A stretch of 64,000 bases of DNA from Dictyobacter alpinus. GTDB lineage: Bacteria > Chloroflexota > Ktedonobacteria > Ktedonobacterales > Ktedonobacteraceae. Below are positions 53,895 through 63,862 of the stretch, piece after piece. The stretch spans positions 3,472,001-3,536,000 of the forward strand of contig NZ_BIFT01000001.1 of the NCBI RefSeq assembly GCF_003967575.1, given 5' to 3'. Position numbers and translations under genes: made by a program. Within the stretch, counting starts at the first letter, position 1, and each line of letters opens with the position of its first letter. Below the pieces are notes generated by a model, which did no database searches, was not told the DNA's origin, and was given only the letters and a program-made list of their open reading frames with translations.

Positions 53895-55646
53895 TTAGAA
53901 GAATTGGCTGATCTGGTTATAGACTTCTTTGATATTTTGTGGATTACCAGCATATTCTTTACCACCGGAGGCCGTCGCGATATCCGTGAGAATAGAGGCA
54001 TTCGCATCATCACCATAAGCAATGGTAAAGACCTTGACGCTATTACCCGCGTTTTCACCTTTCGCCTTGATCTGCTCGATCAGTTGATCCTGTTTAAGCT
54101 GGCTACTCGTGTCGGCTCCATCGGTCAGCACTACTATTGCTTTAATATGTTTGGAAGGCATATTCTGTAGCTTTTTAACCTGGTCCCCAATCGTATCATA
54201 GAGTTTGGTCGAGCCATTGGCCTCGATACCGCTGATGCGATTCAGCAGATCCTGACGTTTAGGTCCGAGTGTCGAGATTGGTGAGATTTCATCGCTATTA
54301 TCGCTAAAGAGGGTCAGACCAAGTTGATCTTGATCGCCTACCAGACTTACGAACTCTTTGAGCCCATCTTTCGCACCATCAATCTTGCGTACATTATTGA
54401 TGGGATCATTCATGCTGCCAGAGCGATCGAGTACCAATGATACATCAACCAGACGGCGTTGAGTCTGCCAGTTATCCTCGATCTGATTGATCAGATTCGC
54501 ATTTGGCACTTGCAGCAATGTTTTAGGCTGGCTAATATCCACGCCATGAGCGCTATCCAGCGGCGCGGCTATTTTAACCTGAGAATTGGCCGGTCGGAAG
54601 CCATCCTGTAACGCCTTTTGTTGCTGGGCGGGATCAAGCAAGAAGTTGCGGAAGGCCAGTGCCGCTGCTTTCTTCGCCGCCGTCACATTCGGGGTTTGCA
54701 GGACTGTAAATGGATGGTCGCTATAGAACGTGCCTTCCTTGGGATAGATGGCTACTACGGGATACGGCAGGTTCTTATATTTTTGTCCACTATTGGCCTC
54801 AATCACCAGATTTTCATAGAGCACGGCCGCACTCAGATAGCCTGGTCCATTGTTGAACATCTTATCCGCAAAGAAGCCGGTGCTATCCCCATAGTGAATT
54901 ACCGAGCTCTCCACGTTGGTCACAAATTCTTTGGTGCCGGCATTGGTGACATCGTTTGAGGTCAATGCGCGTGTCTTATTGACGGCCGCATAATTCATGG
55001 CGATAACGGCATCCAGACCCGAGTTAGAATAGCCTGGATGGGTATGACCAAACTTGAAATCACCAAATTCAGGATGCCCATAGGCACGCCAGCCCTGAGG
55101 ATTGGTGCTTAATTTTGAGATGTCGGACCAGCCAATCGGCTTATTGGGCCAGCCTAACGCCTCGGCCTGTGGTTTCCACATCGCGATCACCACCGGACTA
55201 CTGACCAGAGATGGCGTATCATTGGCGCCGGTTGCGATCAGGTTGTCGCTATGTTTCTCACGCCACTTGGAATTGATCAGGGTAATCCAGACATTGCCCG
55301 CCGGACTCCAGATATCCGGTTGAATGGTGCCATCCAGAATTTGTTGCATCGATTGGCCTGATCCCATGGGAGTGGCTTTGATGGTAATAGGACCATCGCA
55401 GGCCGTGAAACTCTTACTATTAAAATCGGCAACTGCGGCATCCATCCAGGTCTGTTTCTCGCTGCTATAGGCCATATTCAACGTCACAGGATTCTGGGTC
55501 TTCTGGCCACTGCAATTGACGCCTGGAGCAGCCTGTGGGCTAGATGCTGGCTTTGCGGGTTGTTGATTCGACGTCTGCTCATTACAGGCTGCCAGCACGC
55601 ATAAACAGAGTAGACACCAGGAAAAAATTGTCAGGGTGCGCTTCAT
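53895..55646 (-). CDS. Lipoprotein with solute-binding domain and C-terminal VWA domain
   Basis: 583 residues from the ATG at 55646 (AAGGA upstream). Lipobox LCVLAAC with Cys21. Residues ~45-395 form an SBP_bac_11/MolA-like solute-binding domain (NMAYSSEKQTWMDAAVADFNSK; QILDGTIQPDIWSPAGNVW; GHTHPGYSNSGLDAVIAM; KAAALAFRNFLLDP). Residues ~400-575 form a von Willebrand factor A domain with the MIDAS residues in VLDRSGSMND and VVLTDGADT. It sits 34 bp downstream of a kinase gene whose ectodomain has the same solute-binding fold, so the two are an operon and probably work together at the cell surface. Confidence 0.85.
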   Translation of the reverse strand: MKRTLTIFSWCLLCLCVLAACNEQTSNQQPAKPASSPQAAPGVNCSGQKTQNPVTLNMAYSSEKQTWMDAAVADFNSKSFTACDGPITIKATPMGSGQSMQQILDGTIQPDIWSPAGNVWITLINSKWREKHSDNLIATGANDTPSLVSSPVVIAMWKPQAEALGWPNKPIGWSDISKLSTNPQGWRAYGHPEFGDFKFGHTHPGYSNSGLDAVIAMNYAAVNKTRALTSNDVTNAGTKEFVTNVESSVIHYGDSTGFFADKMFNNGPGYLSAAVLYENLVIEANSGQKYKNLPYPVVAIYPKEGTFYSDHPFTVLQTPNVTAAKKAAALAFRNFLLDPAQQQKALQDGFRPANSQVKIAAPLDSAHGVDISQPKTLLQVPNANLINQIEDNWQTQRRLVDVSLVLDRSGSMNDPINNVRKIDGAKDGLKEFVSLVGDQDQLGLTLFSDNSDEISPISTLGPKRQDLLNRISGIEANGSTKLYDTIGDQVKKLQNMPSKHIKAIVVLTDGADTSSQLKQDQLIEQIKAKGENAGNSVKVFTIAYGDDANASILTDIATASGGKEYAGNPQNIKEVYNQISQFF

Positions 55647-55680
55647 AAAAGGAGATCCTTTTGTATGATCGAATCGCATT

Positions 55681-58107
55681 TTACATAATCTTTCGTACAT
55701 TAGGAGGCAACTGGGAAAGCGCCGATGGAGCGCTTCCATATTGTTTTGTCCATTGATTCAATAATTCATTGATGACATTACCACTGGGTGGTTGAGCCAG
55801 TTTTTGAATTGCCGGAGGAATGGTGAAATCAGTCGCATGGGCTTTAAATGGGTTGCCCTCTATTGGTTCCATGATATCGATATTGCCAGCCGCGGGTCGG
55901 AAACCACTGAGTAAGGCGTTACGCTGCTGCTGATCGGATAGCAAGAAATCCCGAAACTTCTGTGCGGCCTGCTTCTCTTCATCCTTTACCCAACTTCCAT
56001 TAAAGATGGCAAAAGGATGATCACTGAGAATATTGAGATCAGGATAGATGGGTTGCAATATCTGTCCTTGTTTCTTGGCTGCATCCTCATTGGCCAATAT
56101 AAGATTTTCATAGATGGGAATAATGTCATAAGAGGCTGGTCCACGGGCAATAACCTCATTAACGAGGTAGGTGCCACTACTACGTCCAAAGGTCTGGACC
56201 GCACTTTCAATATCCTGGAAGAATTGTTGGAATTTTCCATCGATAATCTGATTGGTGGTCAGACCGCGCTGGGTATTATAAAAGGCATACGCCATCAAGG
56301 TAATGCTCAGCAGGCCACTATTCGACTCATCAGGCCGGGTCTGTCCCAATTTGACCTGTCCCCAGTCTGACTGCCCTCCAATATCGGACCAGCTTTTGAG
56401 GAGGATCGCTTTATGGATACTTTGCCAATCGATGCTCCCATATTTCTTGAGGAGTAGCGCGGCCCGCTCTTTCCAGACTGCAAAGACAATCGGGGTAAAG
56501 ACCAGGGATTTGGCGATGTAGTCTCCACTGGAATAGGTAATATTCTGACCATGCTGGGTATTCCAGGCCGTATTTAGCTGGTTCAGTTCCAGAAAACTGG
56601 CCGGACTCCAGGCTACTGGCTTTAAGCTCCCCTTTAAAATCTGATCCTTGGCATCAACCGAGCCCTGTGAACTCCCCTGGATCTGGATGACTTTGTTACC
56701 GGCTTTTTGATTGCTGGCATTAAAATCACTGATCGCCTTCTTCATCCAGCTTTCTTTTTCAGTACTATAGATGAAGTTCATCATGAGCGTGCCACCAGGC
56801 GTTACTGGTGCCGCTACTGGAATTGATTTCTTCTGGTTGTTCAGCAGGATAGTTGTGCCACCAACTGCCAGCGCGCCGAGTGCTACCACGCCACCGGCGA
56901 TGACGGCCCGCCGCGAGATACGCGACGGTGCCAGAGCTGTGCTTCCAGGAGCACTGACGGTCTGCGTTGCCATCTGCTGTTGCTGTGGTTGTTGTTTTAC
57001 CCGTGGCGCTGGTTGGGGTGCTATTGTGCTGGCCTGAGATTGTGATGTCGTAGTCGGGGCCGTTGCCATATTGGCGATGGCACCGCTGATCGACAGGGCG
57101 CTGGTATCGACGGTCGCAATCCCGCTGGCAATGATCGCCTGAGCCATCTCGCGCACAGACTGATAACGATCCTGTGCATTTATCTCCATCGCCTTGAGCA
57201 CAATGCTTTCCGTTGCAGGTGAAAGCGCAGGATTCAACTGGCGGGGTGGCACAAAGAGCGTAGGATTCACCATGCGCGTAATCGAGTCTGTTGGCAGTTC
57301 GTGTGTTAAAAGATCAAAGAGGGTCGCGCCAAGCGCATAGATGTCTGAGCGCGTATCGCTTTGTCCACGGCCATGTTGCTCAACCGGAGCATAGCCGCGT
57401 GATCCCAACAGGGTCGTATCGCGACTGGCCGTCGTCTTGAAGATGCGAGCAATACCAAAATCAATCAATTTGATCTCGCCCTCATCGGTCAGCATCACAT
57501 TAGACGGCTTCATATCCCGGAAGATAATCGGCTGTGGTCGTGTATGCAGGTAGTTGAGTACTGTACACAGTTGCACTGCCCAAGACATCACCAGGCGCTC
57601 ATCCAGTGGCCCTTTCTTTTCGCTCTGAATATCCTCCAGGGTCTTGCCTTCAATGAATTCCATCACCAGGTAAACTTTATTATCCTCTTCAAAGAAATCA
57701 CTGACATTTGGCAGATTCGGATGTTTTAATCTGATTAGTAGATCAGCCTCATTACGAAAATCTTGAACCGCACTGGCTTTTTCCTGCGGACTGAGTTGAG
57801 CATCGCTCATTTCTTTGATGGCGACACTATGCTTGCCTTGAAAATGTGTGTCGCTCGCCTCATAGACGGCCCCAAAGCCACCCTTACCAATCAGTTTGAC
57901 GACGCGATAGCGACCTGCTAACAAAATGCCATTGGTGAGTCCACCCGTAACGCGCCGCGTGGCCGCAATAGTTGGCGGTACTCCTTGTATGGTTGCCGCA
58001 CCCGTTTGAGCGTCCAGTGAAAAGCCACAATTGGCACAAAATTCATCACCGGGTGCATTTATCGTTCCACAATTGCTACAGATACGTGGCGAAGTTGTAT
58101 TACCCAT
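55681..58107 (-). CDS. Transmembrane Ser/Thr protein kinase with zinc-ribbon and extracellular solute-binding domain
   Basis: 808 residues. Zinc ribbon at 10-27 (C-x2-C...C-x2-C); kinase domain ~64-330 with IGKGGFGAVYE, K98 in VAIKE, IIFRDMKPSNVM (the HRD histidine is replaced by F) and IDFGIAR; a Gln/Pro/Thr-rich linker (~345-395); one membrane helix (401-422); and an extracellular SBP-like domain (~440-800; YSTEKESWMKKAISDFNAS, ILKGSLKPVAWSPASF, RPDESNSGLLSITLMAY, AAQKFRDFLLSDQQQ). A ligand caught outside could thus set kinase activity inside. The HRD change is common in these kinases; D198 and K200 are kept, so activity is expected. Confidence 0.88.
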   Translation of the reverse strand: MGNTTSPRICSNCGTINAPGDEFCANCGFSLDAQTGAATIQGVPPTIAATRRVTGGLTNGILLAGRYRVVKLIGKGGFGAVYEASDTHFQGKHSVAIKEMSDAQLSPQEKASAVQDFRNEADLLIRLKHPNLPNVSDFFEEDNKVYLVMEFIEGKTLEDIQSEKKGPLDERLVMSWAVQLCTVLNYLHTRPQPIIFRDMKPSNVMLTDEGEIKLIDFGIARIFKTTASRDTTLLGSRGYAPVEQHGRGQSDTRSDIYALGATLFDLLTHELPTDSITRMVNPTLFVPPRQLNPALSPATESIVLKAMEINAQDRYQSVREMAQAIIASGIATVDTSALSISGAIANMATAPTTTSQSQASTIAPQPAPRVKQQPQQQQMATQTVSAPGSTALAPSRISRRAVIAGGVVALGALAVGGTTILLNNQKKSIPVAAPVTPGGTLMMNFIYSTEKESWMKKAISDFNASNQKAGNKVIQIQGSSQGSVDAKDQILKGSLKPVAWSPASFLELNQLNTAWNTQHGQNITYSSGDYIAKSLVFTPIVFAVWKERAALLLKKYGSIDWQSIHKAILLKSWSDIGGQSDWGQVKLGQTRPDESNSGLLSITLMAYAFYNTQRGLTTNQIIDGKFQQFFQDIESAVQTFGRSSGTYLVNEVIARGPASYDIIPIYENLILANEDAAKKQGQILQPIYPDLNILSDHPFAIFNGSWVKDEEKQAAQKFRDFLLSDQQQRNALLSGFRPAAGNIDIMEPIEGNPFKAHATDFTIPPAIQKLAQPPSGNVINELLNQWTKQYGSAPSALSQLPPNVRKIM

Positions 58108-58647
58108 ATTTTTTAGCTGGTCTGGTCATTGAGCGTGAGCTTATCGTGCTTCGTATTATTTACCAGCCCTCTCCTTTCGGAAGCCAAAATCTCTCTCAGT
58201 ACAGTATTGGTCAAATAGATTATCTTTATGTTAAATAAACATTAAATGCATTTTAAGTTCAAATTCTCTGCTTTCTTCAATGTATATTGACGCTAAATAG
58301 CTGCTGTTATCAAACGTCAGCTGATCAAAACATGTCTTAGCTGATAAAGAGTACATTTTGGTAGGGGCAGGGTCACATAGTTGCTTAAATGCTCTTCTTA
58401 ATGGTACTATGGACTGAGCCAGGATTGTATAGTAACTCTCTAATTCTATTTGCATTGATGTACGTACATCATTATTATTTTCACATCTGTTGCCATGTGA
58501 AAGCGTACACATACCTTTTCGGGGGCATGCAATGATTTACCAGCGCAATTGATTGTGGTTCATACAATTCAATATATGTGGCGTTCAGGATTGCTTTTTC
58601 AAAGCTGTGTTGCAAGATGCAAATAGCGAACAAAGGAGGGTGCATCC
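58108..58647. other. 540-bp intergenic region
   Basis: Lies between the divergent kinase and response-regulator genes and is presumably their promoter region. A 93-codon minus-strand frame at 58231-58512 has no ribosome binding site and no family. AAAGGAGG at 58632 belongs to the next gene. Nothing else recognised. Confidence 0.4.
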
Positions 58648-59610
58648 ATGGTAACTACATCAAAGGTACTTATTATTGATGATAGTGCTACGCAATGTTT
58701 GTTTATGAGGCAGGCTTTGCAGAATTCGGGCTATCAGGTGGTAGTTGCCAATGACGGAAAACAGGGACTGCGCATGATAGCGCAAGAAAACCCTCAGTGC
58801 CTGATCCTGGATGTGATCTTACCTGGTATGAATGGCTTTGAACTCTGCCGCTATATACGTTCCCAGGAAGCCTGGCGAGCCCTGCCTGTCCTCATGGTTA
58901 GCTCAAAGAGTGCTTCATCAGACCGCTTCTGGGCTATGCGCCAGGGGGCAAATGCCTATTTAACCAAGCCCTTCAAAGCCAATGAACTGGTTCAAGCGGT
59001 CAGTGAAATCATTACTGAAAGCCCACGTTTACCCAACACATCTATACGGCCACCAGCGAACGGCACGACTGGTTCTCAGAGACCTATTGATCCGCACACG
59101 CCTCCTCCTGTTACCGGACAGACAACTGGACCTTATCGCCCGGTTGACCTGCAGCCACCATTTGCGCCGATTGGCAGCGCCGCGGGACAGCAACCCGCTA
59201 ATACCATATTCTCTACGCAGGAGAAGCAGGCCGGGTATAATCAGCGTGATCAGGGGACTCCGCTCACCTCCAATGCACGTGGCTCCCAATTCGTTTTCCC
59301 ACCCCAGGCTCCAAAGAGTTCTGGTTCAGTTCGCGAGACCGATCCTAGTACCCCCATTGGTAGCAATCCCATGTTTGCCCTACGGCTTTTTATCCCCAGA
59401 CGTATTGAATATGTTGAACCTCACCCCATTGCGGATCTACGGGCGCGCCACCTCTATCAGTTTATTGATGGCCAGAGGAATGTGGAGTTGCTCAAAGTGC
59501 TCTCTAAAATGACCAGAGAAGAACTCGTGAACGCCCTACGCCTCCTTGTCCAGCAGCAACATGTCCATCTCTACGAACCCGGTGGCCGGCTCATGGACAG
59601 CAGCATTTAA
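58648..59610 (+). CDS. Response regulator with proline-rich linker and C-terminal helical domain
   Basis: 320 residues. N-terminal receiver domain (~1-125): acidic pair in VLIIDDSATQ, phosphorylated Asp in LILDVILPGMNGFE, switch residues in VLMVSSKSAS and Lys in YLTKPFK. A disordered Pro/Gly/Thr-rich linker (~130-235) follows. The C-terminal ~75 residues (IADLRARHLYQFIDGQRNVELLKVLSKMTREELVNALRLLVQQQHVHLY) look like a DUF4388/winged-helix-like output. No DNA-binding domain of the OmpR or NarL type. Possible partner is an unlinked histidine kinase. Confidence 0.85.
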   Translation: MVTTSKVLIIDDSATQCLFMRQALQNSGYQVVVANDGKQGLRMIAQENPQCLILDVILPGMNGFELCRYIRSQEAWRALPVLMVSSKSASSDRFWAMRQGANAYLTKPFKANELVQAVSEIITESPRLPNTSIRPPANGTTGSQRPIDPHTPPPVTGQTTGPYRPVDLQPPFAPIGSAAGQQPANTIFSTQEKQAGYNQRDQGTPLTSNARGSQFVFPPQAPKSSGSVRETDPSTPIGSNPMFALRLFIPRRIEYVEPHPIADLRARHLYQFIDGQRNVELLKVLSKMTREELVNALRLLVQQQHVHLYEPGGRLMDSSI

Positions 59611-59938
59611 AAAACAGTAACATTTTTTTCCACTTTCTTCACAGTCAGCGGAATACTGTTAATGTGGGCACTCTCATTACCTCACTTCATATCTGTGGGA
59701 CCCGCTTTTCCGATTGCATAGTGTACCTGGTGAGCCCATGCAAGAAAAGATGTAAATAACTCCTTAAAACGTTTTGATTGTATATAGACAACTGTGCGAT
59801 ACTATACATTGTGCACTGAGAATGTACCTAAAGAGACGTTTCAAGTCGAGTTAATAAACGTTAAAACACCCTTTGCCGAGCGTATGTCGATGTGGTGTGG
59901 ATAGAGAGAAACTAGTTTTATCAGGGAGCATATTAAAA

Positions 59939-62149
59939 TTGTTGCATGTTGATCAAGCATTAAAGCAGTATTTTGGCTATGATAGTTTTCGCCCCGGGCA
60001 AAAAGAAATTGTTGAAGCAGTCTTAGCACAGCAGGATATGCTGGTCCTGATGCCAACTGGTGGTGGTAAATCACTTACTTACCAGTTGCCGGCCCTGTTA
60101 TTACCGGGCTTGACCATTGTAGTTTCTCCACTTATTGCTTTGATGCAAGATCAAGTGAGCCGTTTGCAGGCCAATGGCATCGAGGCAACCTTCGTTAATA
60201 GTACGTTACCCTATGAGGAGGGGGCCCGGCGTGAGCGGGCGGCCATGAGTGGTCAGATTAAATTACTTTATGTTGCCCCTGAACGTCTCCTCAAGCCCAG
60301 TTTCCTGGCCTTTCTTGAACATGTCAATAAGACCATAGGACTTTCTTTGCTGGCGGTTGATGAGGCCCACTGTGTCAGTGAATGGGGTCATGATTTCCGG
60401 CCCGAATATCGTCAGATCGGTTCAGTGCGTAGCCGTTTTCCTGACATGCCAGTACTGGCACTGACCGCCACGGCCACCGAGCGTGTCCGCGAGGATATTC
60501 TGGTTCAATTGAAGCTACGTGAACCCATGGTACATCTGGCCAGCTTTAATCGCCCCAATCTCTCTTATGAAGTGCGCAAAAAGCACAAAGGTTCGTATGA
60601 CGAACTGGTCCAGTTCTTGCGTGGTAAGGCGGGTGAGTCTGTCATTATCTATTGTTTGAGCCGCGCCGGTGTGGAGAAGCTCAGTGCTGAACTGGAGCAG
60701 GATGGTATTGATAATCTTCCTTATCATGCCGGTTTATCTCCCAAAGTGCGTACTGATCACCAGAACCGCTTTATTCGCGATGATGTACCCGTCCTGGTGG
60801 CAACCATCGCTTTTGGTATGGGTATTGCCAAGCCGGACGTGCGTGCTGTTATTCACTATGATCTCCCAAAAAACCTTGAAGGATATTATCAGGAATCCGG
60901 TCGTGCCGGTCGTGATGGCCAGCCAGCTGAGTGTATCATGTTTTTCAGCTACTCTGACCGTGTACGTACGCAGTACTTTATCAATCAAAAAGAGAATGAG
61001 CAGCAGCAGATAATTGCGCTGCAGCAGTTGCAGCAGGTTTTCAAATATAGTGAGAGTTCCGAGTGCCGTCGTCGTATTCTCCTTAGTTATTTTAGCGAAG
61101 AGTTTCCGGAAGCCAATTGTGGCAATTGCGATAATTGTCTGCAAACCGCGCAGCTTGAGGATCGTAGTGACGATGGCCGGACCTTCCTGACGGGGGTCCA
61201 TCAGACCCGTGAGCGCTTTGGTCTGTACCATGTTGTAGATGTCTTACGTGGGGCCAACACCCAAAAAATCCGTGATTTCCGCCATAATCTCCTTCCCATC
61301 TATGGTCATGGGAAAAAATACAGCCGTGAAGAATGGTTCTTATTGGGTCAGGCATTACTGCAAGAGGGATTTTTAGCGGAAGATCGTCATGAGAACTATT
61401 CTACGTTCCGTTTGAATGCCAAATCGGTCAAATTACTCAAAGGGGAAACAGAATTCTATCAGAAGATGGTGGCGCAACCCACCAGTCGTCAGGCCGCCCC
61501 TTCACGTGTCAAGCCAGCGGAGGTTGCCACGTTTGATGCCGCCGACAGCCAGTTATTGCAGCGTCTACGTGCCGTCTGTAAGAAACTGGCCGATGAACGC
61601 AACGTACCTCCCTATGTTGTCTTCTCGGATGGTGCCTTGCGTGCAATGGTCCAACAACTTCCCATGAGTCAGTCCCAATTTTTGATGATCCCTGGTGTTG
61701 GCGAACAAAAGTTGAAGGCCTACTATAAACCCTTCACCGATGAGATTAAAGCCTACGCCGTCCAGCATCCTGAAAAAGTGAAGGATGCTCAGACTCCGCC
61801 TGACCTCAACAAATCTGCCAATGCACGTTCCGCTGTGCTTACGCGCCGCAACGTTACTAATCTGGCCCAGCAAGGATTTAGTATCCGTGAGATTGCTCAG
61901 GCCTGCGATCGCGCACCCGCTACGGTGATTGAATATCTCTCTACCGCCATCACCGTAGGCGAAATCACCGACGTTAGCAGTCTGGTCCCAGATGAAAAGT
62001 ATCAGGCCATCGCTGCCGCGATCCATGCAGTTGGTGATGAAAAGCTCAAGCCAATCAAAGAATATCTGGGAGATGACTATGCCTACGATGATATTCGCCT
62101 GGTACGTGCCCACCTGCAAGCCAACAAAACAGAAGATGTGACCTCATAA
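59939..62149 (+). CDS. recQ: ATP-dependent DNA helicase RecQ
   Basis: 736 residues from a TTG at 59939 with AGGGAG 10 bases upstream; the frame is open to 59873. Helicase motifs: LMPTGGGKSLTYQ (I), AVDEAHCVSEWGHDFRPEY (II and aromatic loop), ALTATATERV (III), IAFGMGIAKPDVR (V) and QESGRAGRDGQP (VI). The RecQ zinc site is CRRRILLSYF...CGNCDNC. HRDC follows (~LLQRLRAVCKKLADERNVPPYVVFSD), then an extra C-terminal HTH-like segment (ATVIEYLSTAITVGEI) seen in many RecQ proteins. It unwinds DNA 3' to 5' in repair and recombination. Confidence 0.93.
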   Translation: MLHVDQALKQYFGYDSFRPGQKEIVEAVLAQQDMLVLMPTGGGKSLTYQLPALLLPGLTIVVSPLIALMQDQVSRLQANGIEATFVNSTLPYEEGARRERAAMSGQIKLLYVAPERLLKPSFLAFLEHVNKTIGLSLLAVDEAHCVSEWGHDFRPEYRQIGSVRSRFPDMPVLALTATATERVREDILVQLKLREPMVHLASFNRPNLSYEVRKKHKGSYDELVQFLRGKAGESVIIYCLSRAGVEKLSAELEQDGIDNLPYHAGLSPKVRTDHQNRFIRDDVPVLVATIAFGMGIAKPDVRAVIHYDLPKNLEGYYQESGRAGRDGQPAECIMFFSYSDRVRTQYFINQKENEQQQIIALQQLQQVFKYSESSECRRRILLSYFSEEFPEANCGNCDNCLQTAQLEDRSDDGRTFLTGVHQTRERFGLYHVVDVLRGANTQKIRDFRHNLLPIYGHGKKYSREEWFLLGQALLQEGFLAEDRHENYSTFRLNAKSVKLLKGETEFYQKMVAQPTSRQAAPSRVKPAEVATFDAADSQLLQRLRAVCKKLADERNVPPYVVFSDGALRAMVQQLPMSQSQFLMIPGVGEQKLKAYYKPFTDEIKAYAVQHPEKVKDAQTPPDLNKSANARSAVLTRRNVTNLAQQGFSIREIAQACDRAPATVIEYLSTAITVGEITDVSSLVPDEKYQAIAAAIHAVGDEKLKPIKEYLGDDYAYDDIRLVRAHLQANKTEDVTS

Positions 62150-62211
62150 TTTGTAGTAGAGGGTGAGATAAATTATGCTCAGGCGCAATTTATCTCACCC
62201 TCTACTACAAA
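62150..62211. terminator. Perfect 25-bp hairpin between convergent recQ and xylA
   Basis: TTTGTAGTAGAGGGTGAG... pairs exactly with its complement around a 12-base centre. Stems this long between convergent genes usually end transcription from both sides. Confidence 0.78.
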
Positions 62212-62255
62212 AAAGCTGCACGTCCGACATATGCCGGGCGTGCATTATAATATGT

Positions 62256-63470
62256 TTAGCGTACACCCAGAATGTGCTCAATCGCCAGTTGATCAAGCTT
62301 CTCATACTGATAGCCACGCTCACCAAGGGCAGTTGGATTAAAAGTAGTATCCCTCAGCTTATTCGCCAGTTCTTTACTATAACCACTGCGTACCTGATCC
62401 AATAAGGCGATATGATCCGCATCACCACCGTTGACTGTTGCCAGCAACTGCTGTACCTCAGGATCCGCATCGAAGTGGCGTGCCTTCTCACGCAGGATAT
62501 TGTATGTGCGCATACAACCTGCCGCGAAATCCCAGACTCCCTGTGCATCCTCGGTGCGATAGGCATGGGCATCGAAGTGGCGCGGACCATCATAACCACT
62601 ATTCTCAAGCAGGCGCACCAGGAAGAACATACTCTTAATGCTCTCACTACCAAAGCGCAGATCCTGATCGAAGCGAGGACCTTTTTGATCATTGAGATCA
62701 ATATGGAATAGCTTGCCAGCCTCTAACGCCTGAGCGATGCCATGTACAAAGTTGAGTCCCGACATATGTTCATGGGCCACCTCTGGATTCACACCCACCA
62801 TATCAGGATGATCTAGCGTATAAATAAAGGCCAGCATATGCCCGATACTTGGAAAGTATGTATCTGAACGAGGCTCATTGGGTTTGGGCTCCAGAGCAAA
62901 GCGCAGATTGTAGCCATTATCGATCGAGTATTCACAGAGGAAATTGATCGCATCGCGCATACGCTTCACGGCTTCAACTGGATCCTTGCTGGCCTCGCTA
63001 TCGACACCTTCACGACCACCCCAGAACACATAGGTTTTTGCACCCAGTTCCACACCCAGATCAATGGCACGCATCGTTTTTTGTAGTGCAAACGCGCGGA
63101 CACTTGGATCGACTGCGGTGAATGCACCATCCTTAAAGGCAGGATGGAAGAAAAGATTGGTGGTCGCCATTGGCACAACCATATCATAATCGTTCAGAGC
63201 CTGCTTAAAGTCCCGTACGATCTGATCGCGTTGTGCTGGTGTTGCATCAAAGGGCACCAGATCGTTATCGTGGAAATTCACACCCCAGGCTCCCAATTCT
63301 GAAAGCTTCTGCACACTATGGACCGGGTTAAGGACCGGACGTACAACATCGCCGAATGGATCACGGCCCTGGTTTGCCACCGTCCAGAGCCCAAAGGTAA
63401 ATTTATCATCTTTTTTGGGCGTAAATTGATCGCTGGTGCTTTCCCTTGTCAACTTTGTGGGTAGTGTCAT
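62256..63470 (-). CDS. xylA: Xylose isomerase
   Basis: 404 residues of the shorter, actinobacterial/Thermus class. Active-site words: VNFHDNDLVPF (His-Asp of the ring-opening pair), TYVFWGGREGVD, ALEPKPNEPR (metal Glu and Lys), GVNPEVAHEHM and HIDLNDQKGPRFDQDLRFG. It interconverts D-xylose and D-xylulose and often D-glucose and D-fructose. GGAGG lies 7 bases before the ATG at 63470, so the start 12 bases upstream was not used. No xylulokinase or xylose transporter is adjacent within the window. Confidence 0.96.
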   Translation of the reverse strand: MTLPTKLTRESTSDQFTPKKDDKFTFGLWTVANQGRDPFGDVVRPVLNPVHSVQKLSELGAWGVNFHDNDLVPFDATPAQRDQIVRDFKQALNDYDMVVPMATTNLFFHPAFKDGAFTAVDPSVRAFALQKTMRAIDLGVELGAKTYVFWGGREGVDSEASKDPVEAVKRMRDAINFLCEYSIDNGYNLRFALEPKPNEPRSDTYFPSIGHMLAFIYTLDHPDMVGVNPEVAHEHMSGLNFVHGIAQALEAGKLFHIDLNDQKGPRFDQDLRFGSESIKSMFFLVRLLENSGYDGPRHFDAHAYRTEDAQGVWDFAAGCMRTYNILREKARHFDADPEVQQLLATVNGGDADHIALLDQVRSGYSKELANKLRDTTFNPTALGERGYQYEKLDQLAIEHILGVR

Positions 63471-63577
63471 CGTTGCCTCCATGTATCATTATTCTACCTT
63501 GATTGAATTTCATTATAGACTTTTTATGTTGCTGTTGTAAAATAAAAAATTTCTTGTCTGTCATTTGTTAAAGCTAT

Positions 63578-63742
63578 GTAACTATTCAAGACCCTTGCGA
63601 GCTAAAATGCCCCTGCTCTGCTTCGCAGAGCAAATGTTTATTATGTCGTTGCGGAAAAATGTCGGCACTGCCGACATTTTTCCGCAACGACATAATAAAC
63701 ATTTGTCGATGCCTACGGCATCGACCGGTCCTGAATAGTTAC
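63578..63742. repeat. 165-bp cloverleaf-like palindromic element
   Basis: Outer arms GTAACTATTCAAGACC (63578-63593) and GGTCCTGAATAGTTAC (63727-63742) pair at 15 of 16 positions. Inside lie three hairpins: CTCTGCTTCGCAGAG (63616-63630), a perfect 36-bp stem with a 3-base loop (63631-63705), and GTCGATGCC-TAC-GGCATCGAC (63705-63725). No gene. The shape resembles a folded non-autonomous mobile element. Confidence 0.8.
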
Positions 63743-63765
63743 AAAACTACTTCAGAAAACACGAG

Positions 63766-63805
63766 ACAAAAAACGCCCACGCTCATGATGGGAAAATGAG
63801 CGTGG
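63766..63805 (-). terminator. Terminator of the minus-strand gene at the right edge
   Basis: GCCCACGCTCAT pairs with ATGAGCGTGGGC around GATGGGAAA. On the minus strand the stem is followed by GTTTTTTGTC. It lies ~60 bp beyond the stop at 63863. Confidence 0.8.
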
Positions 63806-63862
63806 GCAAATAGGACGCGTAAGCTAAACTGCTCTACAAAACCGTGTTCAATTATTGAATGA

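Noticed and set aside
53411..54170. Plus-strand frames of 60-142 codons around 53.4-54.2 kb
   Set aside because: They read through the MITE and antisense to the VWA lipoprotein gene.
58231..58512. Minus-strand frame of 93 codons between kinase and response regulator
   Set aside because: No start signal and no family; listed only as intergenic sequence.
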